The position numbers and the translations under genes were made by a program. 64,000 bases of DNA from Parasulfitobacter algicola (GTDB lineage: Bacteria > Pseudomonadota > Alphaproteobacteria > Rhodobacterales > Rhodobacteraceae): NCBI RefSeq assembly GCF_013315265.1, contig NZ_JABUFE010000008.1, forward strand, positions 62,001-126,000, read 5' to 3'. The notes under the pieces are model-generated. The model made no database searches and was not told the origin of the DNA. It was given only the letters and a program-made list of their open reading frames with translations. Within the stretch, counting starts at the first letter, position 1. The number at the start of each line of letters is the position of its first letter. Shown here piece by piece: positions 9,853-18,385 of this stretch.

Positions 9853-10296
9853 ATGAAATCGATCTTGGTCCTGAACGGTCCAAACCTGAATCTGCTTGGC
9901 TTACGCCAACCTGATGTCTACGGCACCGTCACGTTAGATAATATTAAGGCGCAATGTGAAACCAAGGCGCATGATCTTAAGATCGGGCTTGAGTTTTTGC
10001 AAAGTAATGACGAAGGCGCGCTGATTGATCGAATCCACAAGGCGTCTGCGTCGCATGCAGGTATTATTCTGAATGCAGGGGCTTATACGCATACATCGAT
10101 TGCCCTGATGGATGCCATCGCATCTGTCAATGTACCAGTGATTGAACTGCATTTATCCAATATTCATGCCCGCGAAGAATTCAGAAAAACATCTTATATT
10201 GCACCGGTTGCTATTGGTCAGATCTGTGGATTTGGCGCATATGGATATTCCTTGGCCATAGATGCACTGTTATCATACCTGGAGCAAAATACATGA
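9853..10296 (+). CDS. aroQ: 3-dehydroquinate dehydratase, type II
   Basis: Catalyses the third step of the shikimate pathway. The 147-aa protein shows the type II signatures: LVLNGPNLNLLGLRQPDVYG at the N-terminus (catalytic Tyr near its end), NAGAYTHTSIALMDAI in the middle, and IELHLSNIHAREEFR followed by GQICGFGAYGY. Length fits the family (about 145-150). ATG 9853 is preferred over the ATG five codons upstream because similarity begins there. Its stop overlaps the start of a LuxR-type regulator by 4 bases, an unusual partner for this housekeeping enzyme. Confidence 0.96.
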   Translation: MKSILVLNGPNLNLLGLRQPDVYGTVTLDNIKAQCETKAHDLKIGLEFLQSNDEGALIDRIHKASASHAGIILNAGAYTHTSIALMDAIASVNVPVIELHLSNIHAREEFRKTSYIAPVAIGQICGFGAYGYSLAIDALLSYLEQNT

Positions 10297-11048
10297 TGGA
10301 CCGCGACTATTTGGAAGCTGTGACTGAAGCCTCGGCAATCGAAGAAATCTGGGCTTTGCACACTGAAAAAATGGCGGAATACGGGTTTGATCGTATTATG
10401 TATGGTTACACCCGTTTTTTGACGCCTAGTTCCTTGGGGGATCCGGAAGATCTGCTTGTTCTGACCAACCATAAATCAGAATACGTGGACCGGTTCGTCA
10501 ACGAAGGGCATTATTTCCATGCCCCCATGATGCGGTGGGCGCGTGAAAACGAAGGGGCTTGCAGCTGGAGTTTGATCGGCCAGATGTTTCAGTCAAATGT
10601 GCTGACACCAAGTGAAAAGCGGGTATTTGAGTTCAATCAGGAAATGGGAGTCACAGTCGGGTATTCAGTCAGTTTTCAGTCGGTGTCTATCCGGTCCAAG
10701 GGGGCCATCGCGCTGACTGCAAAACAAGGTATGACACAAGACGATATTGATGCTGTCTGGAGCAAACATGGCCGTGATATTGTCATCATGAATAATGTGG
10801 CACATTTGAAAATTATCAACATGCCATACTTCGGTGTGCGACGCACTTTGACAAAGCGCCAGCGCGAAGCATTGGAATGGGTGGGCGATGGAAAGACCAC
10901 TCAGGATATCGCTGAAATCATGGGATTGACTGCGGCGACGATTGAAAAACACTTGCGCCTTGCGCGTGAAGCGCTGGATGTTGAAACGACAGCGCAGGCC
11001 GTTTTGAAAGCCAACATGCAAAATCAGATTTTCATTTTGGAAGCCTGA
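10293..11048 (+). CDS. LuxR-family regulator with autoinducer-binding domain (solo)
   Basis: A 251-aa regulator. Residues about 15-170 form the autoinducer-binding-type domain (FDRIMYGYTRFLTP, EYVDRFVNEGHYFHAPMMRWA, ACSW), and the C-terminus is a LuxR helix-turn-helix (LTKRQREALEWVGDGKTTQDIAEIMGLTAATIEKHL). It resembles acyl-homoserine-lactone receptors, but no luxI-type synthase lies in the window, so it would be a solo receptor sensing a signal made elsewhere. Two ATGs are possible (10293 or 10296); the first overlaps the aroQ stop by 4 bases, implying coupled translation. Target genes are unknown. Confidence 0.85.
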   Translation: MMDRDYLEAVTEASAIEEIWALHTEKMAEYGFDRIMYGYTRFLTPSSLGDPEDLLVLTNHKSEYVDRFVNEGHYFHAPMMRWARENEGACSWSLIGQMFQSNVLTPSEKRVFEFNQEMGVTVGYSVSFQSVSIRSKGAIALTAKQGMTQDDIDAVWSKHGRDIVIMNNVAHLKIINMPYFGVRRTLTKRQREALEWVGDGKTTQDIAEIMGLTAATIEKHLRLAREALDVETTAQAVLKANMQNQIFILEA

Positions 11049-11228
11049 AGTGCGCTAAAGCTTTTTTTATAATCGTATAATTTTTTTTAAATGCCATGTT
11101 TGCAGCGCGAATTTTTGGGTAAAGTATTGAAAATAAAAGTAAATATGGGTAAATAGCCTGTAAAAAAGGGTAAAAAAACCGTAAAATTCCCCTTTTTTTC
11201 GTCAAAAGGTAAGGAATTCCGCACTTCC

Positions 11229-11258
11229 TTAACGCGACGTAAATTTGCATTCTACATA
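11229..11258 (+). promoter_or_regulatory. Candidate sigma-70-type promoter for the structured RNA
   Basis: TTAACG at 11229-11234 and TACATA at 11253-11258 are separated by 18 bases, which would start transcription near 11265, exactly where the hairpin-rich stretch begins. The assignment is by eye. Confidence 0.4.
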
Positions 11259-11264
11259 TGTTCC

Positions 11265-11545
11265 GTGAGTGGAGGCTAAGCCTTAGGAACGGGGCCGTAC
11301 CCCCTGAGATTTCAGGGCAATGCGGCCCACCCGGTTAAACCGGTGGCTGACTGCGGCGGTATATTTTATCCGTATGTCAGCAACCCGTTGCGTCTGTTCT
11401 CATCCCCAAGATGGGCGCAAAGGTTACGGTGTCGTCAGCGCCCGACGACATCGTTTTAAAAGAGGACTTTGAAAGACCCCAAGACTTTCAAATCAAAGCC
11501 TTTTTAAAACGAAAAACCCCAGAGGAAACTCTGGGGTTTATTTTT
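11265..11545 (+). ncRNA. Candidate structured non-coding RNA, class not assigned
   Basis: This stretch has no convincing gene but a chain of strong hairpins. GGGCCGTA (11292-11299) pairs with TGCGGCCC and encloses CCCTGA/TCAGGG. GCTGAC/GTCAGC encloses TGCGG/CCGTA, and AACC-TTGCG pairs with CGCAA-GGTT. CGGTGTCGT pairs with ACGACATCG, and a long stem CGTTTTAAA/TTTAAAACG spans 11452-11511. It ends in a clean intrinsic terminator. A promoter-like pair precedes it. It lies between the luxR gene (same strand) and tsf (opposite strand). I could not match it to 6S, SRP, RNase P or tmRNA from memory; 6S-like is possible. An ATG at 11411 opens a frame through the stems, which I consider non-coding. Confidence 0.45.
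11512..11545. terminator. Bidirectional intrinsic terminator
   Basis: AACCCCAGAG / CTCTGGGGTT, a perfect 10-bp stem with a GAAA loop, flanked by T-runs on both strands (TTTATTTTT on plus, GGTTTTTCG on minus). It ends the RNA candidate on the plus strand and tsf on the minus strand. Confidence 0.88.
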
Positions 11546-11573
11546 GTCTTACTAAAAAGAATCAGCTGTCTTT

Positions 11574-12449
11574 TTATGCTTTTCCGACTTTCGCAACTTC
11601 TGCTGCAAAATCCTCTTCGACTTTCTCGATGCCTTCGCCGACTTCCAGACGCACATAGCCTGTCAGTTCCACTCCTGCCTCTTTTGCAGCTGCAGCTACA
11701 GTCAAATCAGGGTTCACCACGAAATCCTGCCCCAGCAAAGTCACTTCGGACAGGAATTTTTTCATCCGGCCTTCGATCATTTTCTCAATAACCTGTTCTG
11801 GCTTGCCGCTTTCGCGAGCTTGTTCAGTCAAAACCTGTTTTTCACGATCAACAAGTGCCGGATCCAGATCTTCAGCACTTAACGATGCTGGATTGATCGC
11901 AGCAATATGCATCGCGACTTGGCGGCCAAACGCTTCGTTATCGCCATTCATCGCAACCAGAACGCCAATCTTGCCCATACCGGCAACAGCAGGGTTGTGT
12001 ACATAAGACACAACGCTACCGCCTTCCAAAGTCGACATACGACGCACAGACATGTTTTCACCGATTGTAGCGATCTTGTCTGTGATCGTTGCCTCTACGG
12101 TTTTTCCGCCAATTTCAGCAGCTTTCAACGCATCGATATCTGATACAGTCATTGCCGCATCTGCGATGTCGGAAACCATGCCCTGAAAATCAGCGTTCTT
12201 CGCAACAAAATCGGTTTCAGAGTTTACCTCAACCGCAACGCCTTTGCCGCCATCAACTTTGACCGCAACCAGACCTTCGGCCGCTGTACGGCCTGATTTC
12301 TTGGCAGCTTTGGCCAACCCTTTTGTGCGCAGCCAGTCTACAGCGGCTTCCATATCGCCATTGCTTTCGGTTAACGCCTTTTTCGCATCCATCATACCTG
12401 CGCCAGTTGAATCACGCAGTTCTTTCACCAATGCAGCTGTGATCGCCAT
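11574..12449 (-). CDS. tsf: Elongation factor Ts
   Basis: Guanine-nucleotide exchange factor that recycles EF-Tu during translation. The 291-aa protein begins [26 protein letters not shown] (the conserved N-terminal module) and carries the TDFV motif in [11 protein letters not shown], which contacts EF-Tu. The start at ATG 12449 has AAGGAG upstream, so the 8 codons upstream to 12473 are not included. It lies 74 bases downstream of rpsB in the usual rpsB-tsf operon. Bidirectional terminator at 11512-11545. Confidence 0.98.
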   Translation of the reverse strand: MAITAALVKELRDSTGAGMMDAKKALTESNGDMEAAVDWLRTKGLAKAAKKSGRTAAEGLVAVKVDGGKGVAVEVNSETDFVAKNADFQGMVSDIADAAMTVSDIDALKAAEIGGKTVEATITDKIATIGENMSVRRMSTLEGGSVVSYVHNPAVAGMGKIGVLVAMNGDNEAFGRQVAMHIAAINPASLSAEDLDPALVDREKQVLTEQARESGKPEQVIEKMIEGRMKKFLSEVTLLGQDFVVNPDLTVAAAAKEAGVELTGYVRLEVGEGIEKVEEDFAAEVAKVGKA

Positions 12450-12523
12450 TTTGGGATCTCCTTGGTTTATCATGAAGATAAGTTGCGGGATTAACCCGCA
12501 ACCAATGTCAATTTTGTAAAGCT

Positions 12524-13324
12524 TCAGCTTTCAGCAGGTGCTTCCGCAGCGGGTGCCTCTTCGGCCGCCGCGTCTTCTGCAACAGCTTCTTCAACAGGGG
12601 CATCAACCATTTCACCCAGATCGATACCTGCGGCACCTAACTGTGTGCTCATCCCTTCAAGGGCGGCGCGTGCGGCCAAGTCACAATACAGGCTGATCGC
12701 ACGGGCTGCGTCGTCATTGCCGGGGATAATGTAATCCACACCATCAGGCGAACAGTTCGTGTCAACAATCGCAACCACGGGAATGCCAAGCTTTTTCGCT
12801 TCGGCAATGGCCAGATCTTCTTTGTTCACATCAACAACGAATAACAGATCAGGAACACCGCCCATTTCGCGGATCCCACCAAGGGACGCCTGCAATTTAG
12901 CCTGCTCACGTTCCATACCAAGACGTTCTTTCTTGGTCAGACCTTCTGCACCGGTTTCCATTTTTTCGTCAATTTCGCGCAAACGATTGATTGACTGAGA
13001 AACCGTTTTCCAGTTCGTCAGCGTACCGCCCAGCCAGCGGTGGTTCATGTAATACTGCGCGCATTTTTCAGCGGCTTCCGCAATCGGGCGCTGCGCCTGA
13101 CGCTTGGTGCCAACAAACAGAATGCGGCCATTCTTGGCGACGGTTTCCTGAATGACATGCAAAGCCGCGTCCAGCATTGGAACGGTCTGTGTCAAATCCA
13201 TAATGTGGATGCCATTGCGTGAGCCGTAGATGAACTCTTGCATGCGGGGATTCCAGCGTTGGGTCTGGTGCCCGAAGTGAACGCCTGCTTCAAGAAGCTG
13301 ACGCATGGTAAAATCGACGGCCAT
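12524..13324 (-). CDS. rpsB: 30S ribosomal protein S2
   Basis: Component of the small ribosomal subunit. The 266-aa protein begins [28 protein letters not shown], with the later signature [26 protein letters not shown], both diagnostic of S2. The C-terminal tail (residues about 235-266) is rich in Ala, Glu and Pro, a low-complexity extension common in alphaproteobacteria. AAGGA precedes the ATG. First gene of rpsB-tsf; the upstream 480 bases hold no gene. Confidence 0.98.
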   Translation of the reverse strand: MAVDFTMRQLLEAGVHFGHQTQRWNPRMQEFIYGSRNGIHIMDLTQTVPMLDAALHVIQETVAKNGRILFVGTKRQAQRPIAEAAEKCAQYYMNHRWLGGTLTNWKTVSQSINRLREIDEKMETGAEGLTKKERLGMEREQAKLQASLGGIREMGGVPDLLFVVDVNKEDLAIAEAKKLGIPVVAIVDTNCSPDGVDYIIPGNDDAARAISLYCDLAARAALEGMSTQLGAAGIDLGEMVDAPVEEAVAEDAAAEEAPAAEAPAES

Positions 13325-13803
13325 GTCCGTATCCTTTCCGGTTTGTGCCTCGGCGGGGCATCAGGATTTTCATCCAACCGGCGGATTTAAAAGGGATTTT
13401 TCCCCAAATAAACCCAACCCCACCTGTGAATTGAAGCTGCCATATAGCGAAGGTTTTTCAATGGTACAAGGGCTTTTCTGCCCGCGCCGAAAGTCATGCC
13501 GCAAGATCTTAACACTGCGCGCGTTGCGCAAGGTGGGGCCCCGGGGCCCCAAGCGCGGTAAGTTTTGTATAATTTGTACACGGGTTTTGTACATAAAGTT
13601 TTGTACAAAACTTTGATTTCCATAGAAAAATAGATGGATTTTGATCTGTCAATCCGTGCGATAGGGGCAGACCTTGGTAAGAGGTGTGGGACTGTCAACG
13701 AAGATTTAGGATGTGTTGATTTTAGTTTTGAGCTTACATGCACTTCGTCGCTGAAGCCGAAAGAAAGTGATTGGGTAACATAAAGCGAATTGTCTTGGCA
13801 TGC
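13325..13803. other. Gene-free stretch upstream of rpsB
   Basis: About 480 bases between rpsB and the EamA transporter gene. It should contain the rpsB promoter (minus strand) and contains repeat copy 1 at 13522-13609. Open frames crossing it on both strands run through the repeat and show no family resemblance. Confidence 0.6.
13522..13609. repeat. Dispersed intergenic repeat, copy 1
   Basis: About 88 bases that recur with roughly 80 % identity at 15652-15738, same orientation. The first half is GC-rich with a GGGGCCCC core (GTGGGGCCCCGG...); the second half is built on TTTTGTA and GTACAAA units (GTTTTGTATA, TTGTACACGGGTTTTGTAC, TTGTACAAAA), which are inverted relative to each other. Both copies lie in non-coding DNA. 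Confidence 0.8.
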
Positions 13804-14721
13804 TTATTCTTCAGTCTTCGCACGACGCATGATTTTGTTTGTGCTATGGAAAATATAGACACCGAAAATTGCGATTGAACCACCGATAATCGTCTGAAAA
13901 GATGGAATATCACGCAATAGAATGAAACTTAGAGTAAGCGATATCGGTGGGACAAGATATAGGCTGTTGACGGTACGCCCAGGTCCAATTTGTCCGATGG
14001 AATAAGCCCAGGATGCATACGCCAGTGCGGATGGAAATATACCAAGGAAAACGACGATGACTGTTGTCTTGAATGAGGCATTACCGATTTGCTGGATGCC
14101 TTCGCCGGACCATGGCAGCAAAAATATAAGTCCAGCCAAGACTGTATAGGCTGTACATGTCACAGCCCCGTAACGTGCGACAAGCGGACGTTGTAGAACG
14201 AATAGTATTGCTGCACAGCAGGCAGCTATAAAAACAAGCATCGCCCCAGAGCCGAATGCCAAACCACCCGGTTGCGCCTGCGCAATAAGGGCCATACCAA
14301 AAAATGAAATCAGGCTGCCGATCCATGACCGAAGCGGAAGCCGTTCGCCCAATGCGAAAAACCCAATGATTGATGCGATTATAGGCAACATATTGACGAT
14401 AAAGCTTGCAGCGCCTGGACTGACCGTGACTTGTCCGAGGTTAAGAAAAATATTATATGCAGCAATTCCCAACGCGCCACAGATAAGAAAAATGCCAGCA
14501 TCGGTCAGACGCGGTATGTTTGGACGTGTCCAAACAAGCCATGCGGTCGCAACAAGACCCGCGATTAAAAAACGAATGTTGGCAAGCGGGATCGGCTCTA
14601 ATTCGTTCAGGGCAAATCGGATGCCAGGAAAGGCCGCAGCCCAAGACAGAACTGAAACACCTATTGCTGGAATAATATGCCGATAGTTCACAAGCTTGAT
14701 CTTTTCGGTCGGCGTGGGCAT
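13804..14721 (-). CDS. EamA/DMT-family transporter
   Basis: A 305-aa inner-membrane protein with ten predicted transmembrane helices arranged as two EamA repeats (first: ALNELEPIPLANIRFLIAGLVATAWLV; second: ALAYASWAYSIGQIGPGRTVNSLYLVPP). The family exports or imports amino acids and other small metabolites; the substrate cannot be told. The ATG at 14721 has GGAGA upstream. It is divergent from the radical SAM gene (178 bases between starts) and is AT-richer than the housekeeping genes around, in a segment that also carries two repeat copies, so it may be accessory DNA. Confidence 0.87.
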   Translation of the reverse strand: MPTPTEKIKLVNYRHIIPAIGVSVLSWAAAFPGIRFALNELEPIPLANIRFLIAGLVATAWLVWTRPNIPRLTDAGIFLICGALGIAAYNIFLNLGQVTVSPGAASFIVNMLPIIASIIGFFALGERLPLRSWIGSLISFFGMALIAQAQPGGLAFGSGAMLVFIAACCAAILFVLQRPLVARYGAVTCTAYTVLAGLIFLLPWSGEGIQQIGNASFKTTVIVVFLGIFPSALAYASWAYSIGQIGPGRTVNSLYLVPPISLTLSFILLRDIPSFQTIIGGSIAIFGVYIFHSTNKIMRRAKTEE

Positions 14722-14899
14722 CTTTTCTCCGTAATTAGGTGTTTTTATTTGACATTCGTACCGCTCTGGCTAGTCGTGGATTGTGCGCCCATGTCTTTTC
14801 TAAAACAAAATTTATCAAGTACATTAAGTGATATTCGAGTGATATTAAGATGACAAGTTGGGCAGATCTGTAACGCTAAATTCAAACCGCGGGGGCCTC

Positions 14900-15580
14900 A
14901 TGCTGGATAAAGCCAAAAATGATATACGGAAGACTGAAGTTTTTTGTTTTGATCCTGAATTGATTGTTGAAATTACAAGTGTTTGCGATTTGAACTGCCC
15001 GGGATGCTATTCGCCGACGCTTCGCACAACGGAAAAGCCTGAAATCACGTTGGCGCAACATCCTGATATGTTCATGCAGCCCGCCGCGTTAGCTAAGGCG
15101 CTATCTAATCTTAATCCCACGCCACGAAGCCTGTCACTTCGTGGAGGAGAGCCATCACGGCATCCTTTATTGGCTGATCTGATACGTGTTTCGGCGGATG
15201 TTTGTGAAACGGTTTGGGTTGAAACTCATGCCCGATGGTTGGCTGTGAATGATGACAGAAGACGTGACTGGATCCAGACGTTTAAGCAAACGAATGCAAT
15301 CGTCAAAGTTTCTTTCGACAAAATGCATCACCTTCGGACAGATATTCTGCGCGACATTACGGATGTTCTTGAGGCCGAAGATCTGAGGTGGATGATTGCA
15401 ATTACAGAGCCGGATCAGGCAAGCTTTCAGAAAACCCGTAATAGATGTGACTGGGTGGAAGATCACAGAATTACGTTTCAAGAGTTCGTCACGGATCACA
15501 GGCTGCTTGTGAGCCCGCCGTTGGGAACACTTTCCGTCGCAGGACGACTGCAAACGCAACCAACATCCCATTTTGAATAA
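14900..15580 (+). CDS. Radical SAM domain protein (orphan, short)
   Basis: A 226-aa protein with the radical SAM cluster motif C-x3-C-x2-C at about residues 29-36 (CDLNCPGC) and the glycine-rich SAM-binding motif LSLRGGEPSRHP near residue 95. It should hold a [4Fe-4S] cluster and cleave S-adenosylmethionine. It lacks a C-terminal SPASM or Twitch domain, and ends soon after the barrel region, so it may be a minimal or truncated enzyme. ATG 14900 follows a GGGGG stretch; an upstream TTG at 14858 is an alternative. A 20-codon frame (14791-14853) precedes it. No substrate protein or tailoring gene is recognisable. Function unknown. Confidence 0.75.
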   Translation: MLDKAKNDIRKTEVFCFDPELIVEITSVCDLNCPGCYSPTLRTTEKPEITLAQHPDMFMQPAALAKALSNLNPTPRSLSLRGGEPSRHPLLADLIRVSADVCETVWVETHARWLAVNDDRRRDWIQTFKQTNAIVKVSFDKMHHLRTDILRDITDVLEAEDLRWMIAITEPDQASFQKTRNRCDWVEDHRITFQEFVTDHRLLVSPPLGTLSVAGRLQTQPTSHFE

Positions 15581-15651
15581 GGTGAATTATTTGTTGAGTG
15601 TTTAAACTTACGCGTGGTGTGTTCTGCAGCACAAGAGCTTTACGCGCCGAC

Positions 15652-15738
15652 CGTTGCGCGAGGTGGGGCCCCGGACCCCATGCGCACACAGTTTTGTATA
15701 TTTTGTACACGGGTTTTGTACCAAATATTATGTACAAA
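15652..15738. repeat. Dispersed intergenic repeat, copy 2
   Basis: Second copy of the element at 13522-13609, beginning CGTTGCGCGAGGTGGGG and ending with TTATGTACAAA. Both copies share the GTTTTGTATA and TTTGTACACGGGTTTTGTAC blocks nearly unchanged. It lies 71 bases after the radical SAM stop codon. The EamA and radical SAM genes sit between the two copies. Confidence 0.8.
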
Positions 15739-15828
15739 CCTGCTCTAAAAGTCAGCTAAACGATGGCTGGAATACCTGACTTTGGAATTCAATATCATTA
15801 CTGGCTCACCCAATTTTGCAAAACATCC

Positions 15829-16908
15829 CTAGTCGGGCGATAGCATTATTGGAATTGCAGCTCCGGTTGCAGGTCTGAAACTGGCACCGCCAGCACCAGC
15901 GGATCGTGCAAGCCATTGACTAAATGTGACTGCAGATCCTTCACCTGCAGCAATGATGACAGGTCCTGTAGATGCTATTGCAATAGCAGTGACTGTTATG
16001 CCAGCAAATATCACACCTTGTTCTGCTGCGATGCGCCGCCGCCGCTGCTGCATGACCGGGCTTTCGTCGCCGTCATATGGTGTTGCGCGTACATTGTGCC
16101 GCCAAGGTGTGAATTCATAAGGTGGTTTGGGGGGATCAAGATAGGGATCAACTATTGGCTTATAATTAGGATCAACCTTGGCTTCGAGCGTGGCTTTTAA
16201 TCCGGCGGTTGCAAAAAAGATATCTCTGATCTTGCCGTTATAGTCCGGAAACTCTGCAACTAGTTCAGCGCTTATCGCTTCTTTGGTGACTTTTAGACCA
16301 GAATAAAGAGACCGAAAGAAGATGCCATCAGGCAGATATTTTGCTATGCCTATTTTAAAAGTAACCTGTTCGGTCTTGGGGTCATAATTGACACTTGCTA
16401 CACCTGTCAGTTCCATTAATGCTGCAGAAATATCTTTCTTATGTTTATAGCTGTAACCATCTTTGTGCGCATAGGAAAGTTCGCCTTTTGAGAAAAGGCT
16501 TAAAACAATTGTCCCCGTTAACTTAAATGTAATTGTTAATCCTGGAGCATAGAAAGTCTGAACCGGTAAATCAGCTACATTAAATGAATACGAGACAAGT
16601 TTGTCATCTTTCTTCGGATTGGGGTTTTCTAGATGGTATTGCTTTAGTGATTTTGGTTCGCAATCGTCTTGTCCAGTACTATTCGAAGTGATTGTTGTCA
16701 GTGGTGATCTAGGTGGCAACATAATGCAATCGCCGGGTCGTAAAATGTCAGGGTCGTTGATGCAAACTGCGCCATGACTTTGTGCTATTGGGCCATTATT
16801 GAAAACAAATATGTTTCGCCATTGGTAACCAGATCCGAAATGATTTTTTGCGATGGACCAAAGTGTATCGCCTCTTTTCACAATATACGGTTTGCCGTTC
16901 AAAAACAT
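15829..16908 (-). CDS. LysM-domain protein of unknown function
   Basis: A 359-aa protein. An N-terminal LysM domain is clear at residues about 8-65 (YIVKRGDTLWSIAKNHFGSG ... DPDILRPGDCIMLP), which would bind peptidoglycan or a similar glycan. Residues about 95-240 are beta-rich and unrecognised. A proline-rich linker follows (DPYLDPPKPPYEFTPWRHN), then an Arg cluster (QRRRRRIA type) and one hydrophobic helix near residues 300-325. There is no N-terminal signal peptide. This layout recalls secreted phage-tail-like or type VI cargo with LysM adaptors, but that is inference. AAGGA precedes the ATG. It stands alone between the repeat-bearing segment and lipA and is AT-rich. Confidence 0.7.
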   Translation of the reverse strand: MFLNGKPYIVKRGDTLWSIAKNHFGSGYQWRNIFVFNNGPIAQSHGAVCINDPDILRPGDCIMLPPRSPLTTITSNSTGQDDCEPKSLKQYHLENPNPKKDDKLVSYSFNVADLPVQTFYAPGLTITFKLTGTIVLSLFSKGELSYAHKDGYSYKHKKDISAALMELTGVASVNYDPKTEQVTFKIGIAKYLPDGIFFRSLYSGLKVTKEAISAELVAEFPDYNGKIRDIFFATAGLKATLEAKVDPNYKPIVDPYLDPPKPPYEFTPWRHNVRATPYDGDESPVMQQRRRRIAAEQGVIFAGITVTAIAIASTGPVIIAAGEGSAVTFSQWLARSAGAGGASFRPATGAAIPIMLSPD

Positions 16909-17034
16909 GGTTTATCCTTCTGAATAACTTGGTCAGTTCAGTAAAACTTTGAAATTGTAACAATAAAATATTTGGTCTTTGTCTTTAGGTTGGCAAATGG
17001 TGGCTTGTTGTCAAATTTACAACGACGGAAATAT

Positions 17035-17988
17035 TTACCCCTGTGCCAGTTTTTTCAGCCGTGCCTCTCGCAGCCGTGCGAAGTCGTCGCCGGCGTGATA
17101 GCTGGATCTGGTCAGGGGGGTGGCGGATACCATCAGGAAGCCCTTGCCATAGGCCGCTTTTTCATAGGCCGCGAATTCGTCGGGCGTGACAAAGCGGTCG
17201 ACGGCGTGGTGTTTGGGGGTGGGCTGCAGATATTGGCCGATGGTCAGAAAATCGATGTTGGCGGCGCGCATGTCGTCCATGACTTGCAATACGGCCTGAC
17301 GATCTTCGCCCAGCCCCACCATGATACCGGATTTGGTGAACATGGATGGGTCCAGTTCCTTGACCCGCTGCAGCAGGCGCAGCGAATGGAAATACCGTGC
17401 ACCCGGGCGGACCTCGGGGTAGAGGCCAGGTACGGTTTCAAGGTTATGGTTAAAGACATCGGGTTTGGCGGCCACGACCACATCAAGCACCGCAGGGTCG
17501 CATTTGATGAAATCAGGCGTCAGGATTTCGATCGTCGTGCCGGGCGACTGGCGGCGGATGGCGCGGATGGTCTGCGCAAAGTGTTCGGCCCCGCCGTCTT
17601 GGATATCGTCACGGTCGACCGAGGTGACCACGACATGGTTCAGCCCCAGCTTTTTCACGGCATCGGCGACGCGGCCGGGCTCAAAAACGTCCAGATCCTC
17701 GGGCGGCTTGCCGGTGGCGATGTTGCAGAAGGTGCAGGCGCGGGTGCAGACCTCGCCCATGATCATCATCGTGGCGTGGCCCTGGGACCAGCATTCGCCG
17801 ACGTTCGGGCAGCCCGCTTCTTCACACACGGTGACCAGCTTATGTTCGCGCATGATCGCGTGGGTCTGTTTATAGCCGTCGCTGGTGGGGGCCTTGACGC
17901 GAATCCAGTTGGGCTTTTTGGGCTGGGCATTGTCCGGGCGACGGGCCTTTTCGGGGTGCCGCTGTTCAGGAATTTTGAGATCGCGCAT
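17035..17988 (-). CDS. lipA: Lipoyl synthase
   Basis: Radical SAM enzyme that inserts two sulfurs into protein-bound octanoyl groups to make lipoate for 2-oxoacid dehydrogenases. The 317-aa protein shows both cluster motifs: the auxiliary cluster [12 protein letters not shown] and the radical SAM motif CTRACTFC, followed by [14 protein letters not shown] and GIMVGLGED, and the C-terminal RSSYHAGD with its conserved Ser ligand. Length matches the family. AAAGGG precedes the ATG. The gene is GC-richer than the DNA on its left. Confidence 0.98.
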   Translation of the reverse strand: MRDLKIPEQRHPEKARRPDNAQPKKPNWIRVKAPTSDGYKQTHAIMREHKLVTVCEEAGCPNVGECWSQGHATMMIMGEVCTRACTFCNIATGKPPEDLDVFEPGRVADAVKKLGLNHVVVTSVDRDDIQDGGAEHFAQTIRAIRRQSPGTTIEILTPDFIKCDPAVLDVVVAAKPDVFNHNLETVPGLYPEVRPGARYFHSLRLLQRVKELDPSMFTKSGIMVGLGEDRQAVLQVMDDMRAANIDFLTIGQYLQPTPKHHAVDRFVTPDEFAAYEKAAYGKGFLMVSATPLTRSSYHAGDDFARLREARLKKLAQG

Positions 17989-18069
17989 GGTTTTGCCCTT
18001 TCGTTGTCAAATAGATAGGGGATGTTTTGCGAAATGTCCCGCGACTTTATTGCATGGCTGGTATTTGGA

Positions 18070-18291
18070 TTATGCGGATTTTTTGCGGATGAAGTAGATG
18101 TGATCGGTTTGTTCGATTAACTGATGCCCGGTTTCCATGCAGAAATGCGGGATGTCGATCAGGGCGGCGGGGTCATCGGCCTGAACGCGAAGGATGGCAT
18201 CAGCAGCCATGGATTGCAGGCGTTTGCGGATTTTCAGAACGGGCAGGGGGCACAGAAGGCCCAACGCATCAAGGTCATCATCATAGGTCAT
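18070..18291 (-). CDS. TusA-family sulfurtransferase
   Basis: A 73-aa protein of the TusA/SirA fold. The active-site block LDALGLLCPLPVLKIRKRL contains the conserved Cys in the CPxP motif, which carries persulfide sulfur. A C-terminal IPHFCMETGH segment completes the family pattern. The sulfur acceptor cannot be told; closeness to lipA (80 bases, same strand) and to divergent ccdA is suggestive of sulfur or thiol metabolism but not proof of a joint role. Confidence 0.9.
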   Translation of the reverse strand: MTYDDDLDALGLLCPLPVLKIRKRLQSMAADAILRVQADDPAALIDIPHFCMETGHQLIEQTDHIYFIRKKSA

Positions 18292-18385
18292 AGGCGTGAG
18301 TTAGGTGTCCTGTTACAGTTTGTCCACGCATATGTGAGCACACAGATGGGTGACGGGCGCGCAAAGCTTCGCTATGTGGGTTGTT

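Noticed and set aside
11411-11791. Plus-strand frame with protein-like first 45 codons
   Set aside because: It runs through several hairpins and the bidirectional terminator and then into antisense tsf; no ribosome-binding site. Kept as a caveat for the RNA call.
13387-13743. Minus-strand frames crossing repeat copy 1, and a similar one crossing copy 2 (15489-15737)
   Set aside because: The shared peptide (TKPVYK-YKT--AWGPG) comes only from the DNA repeat; no start signals.
16972-18018. 348-codon open frame on the plus strand opposite lipA
   Set aside because: Fully antisense to the clear lipA gene; no family resemblance, and long shadow frames are expected in this GC-rich block.
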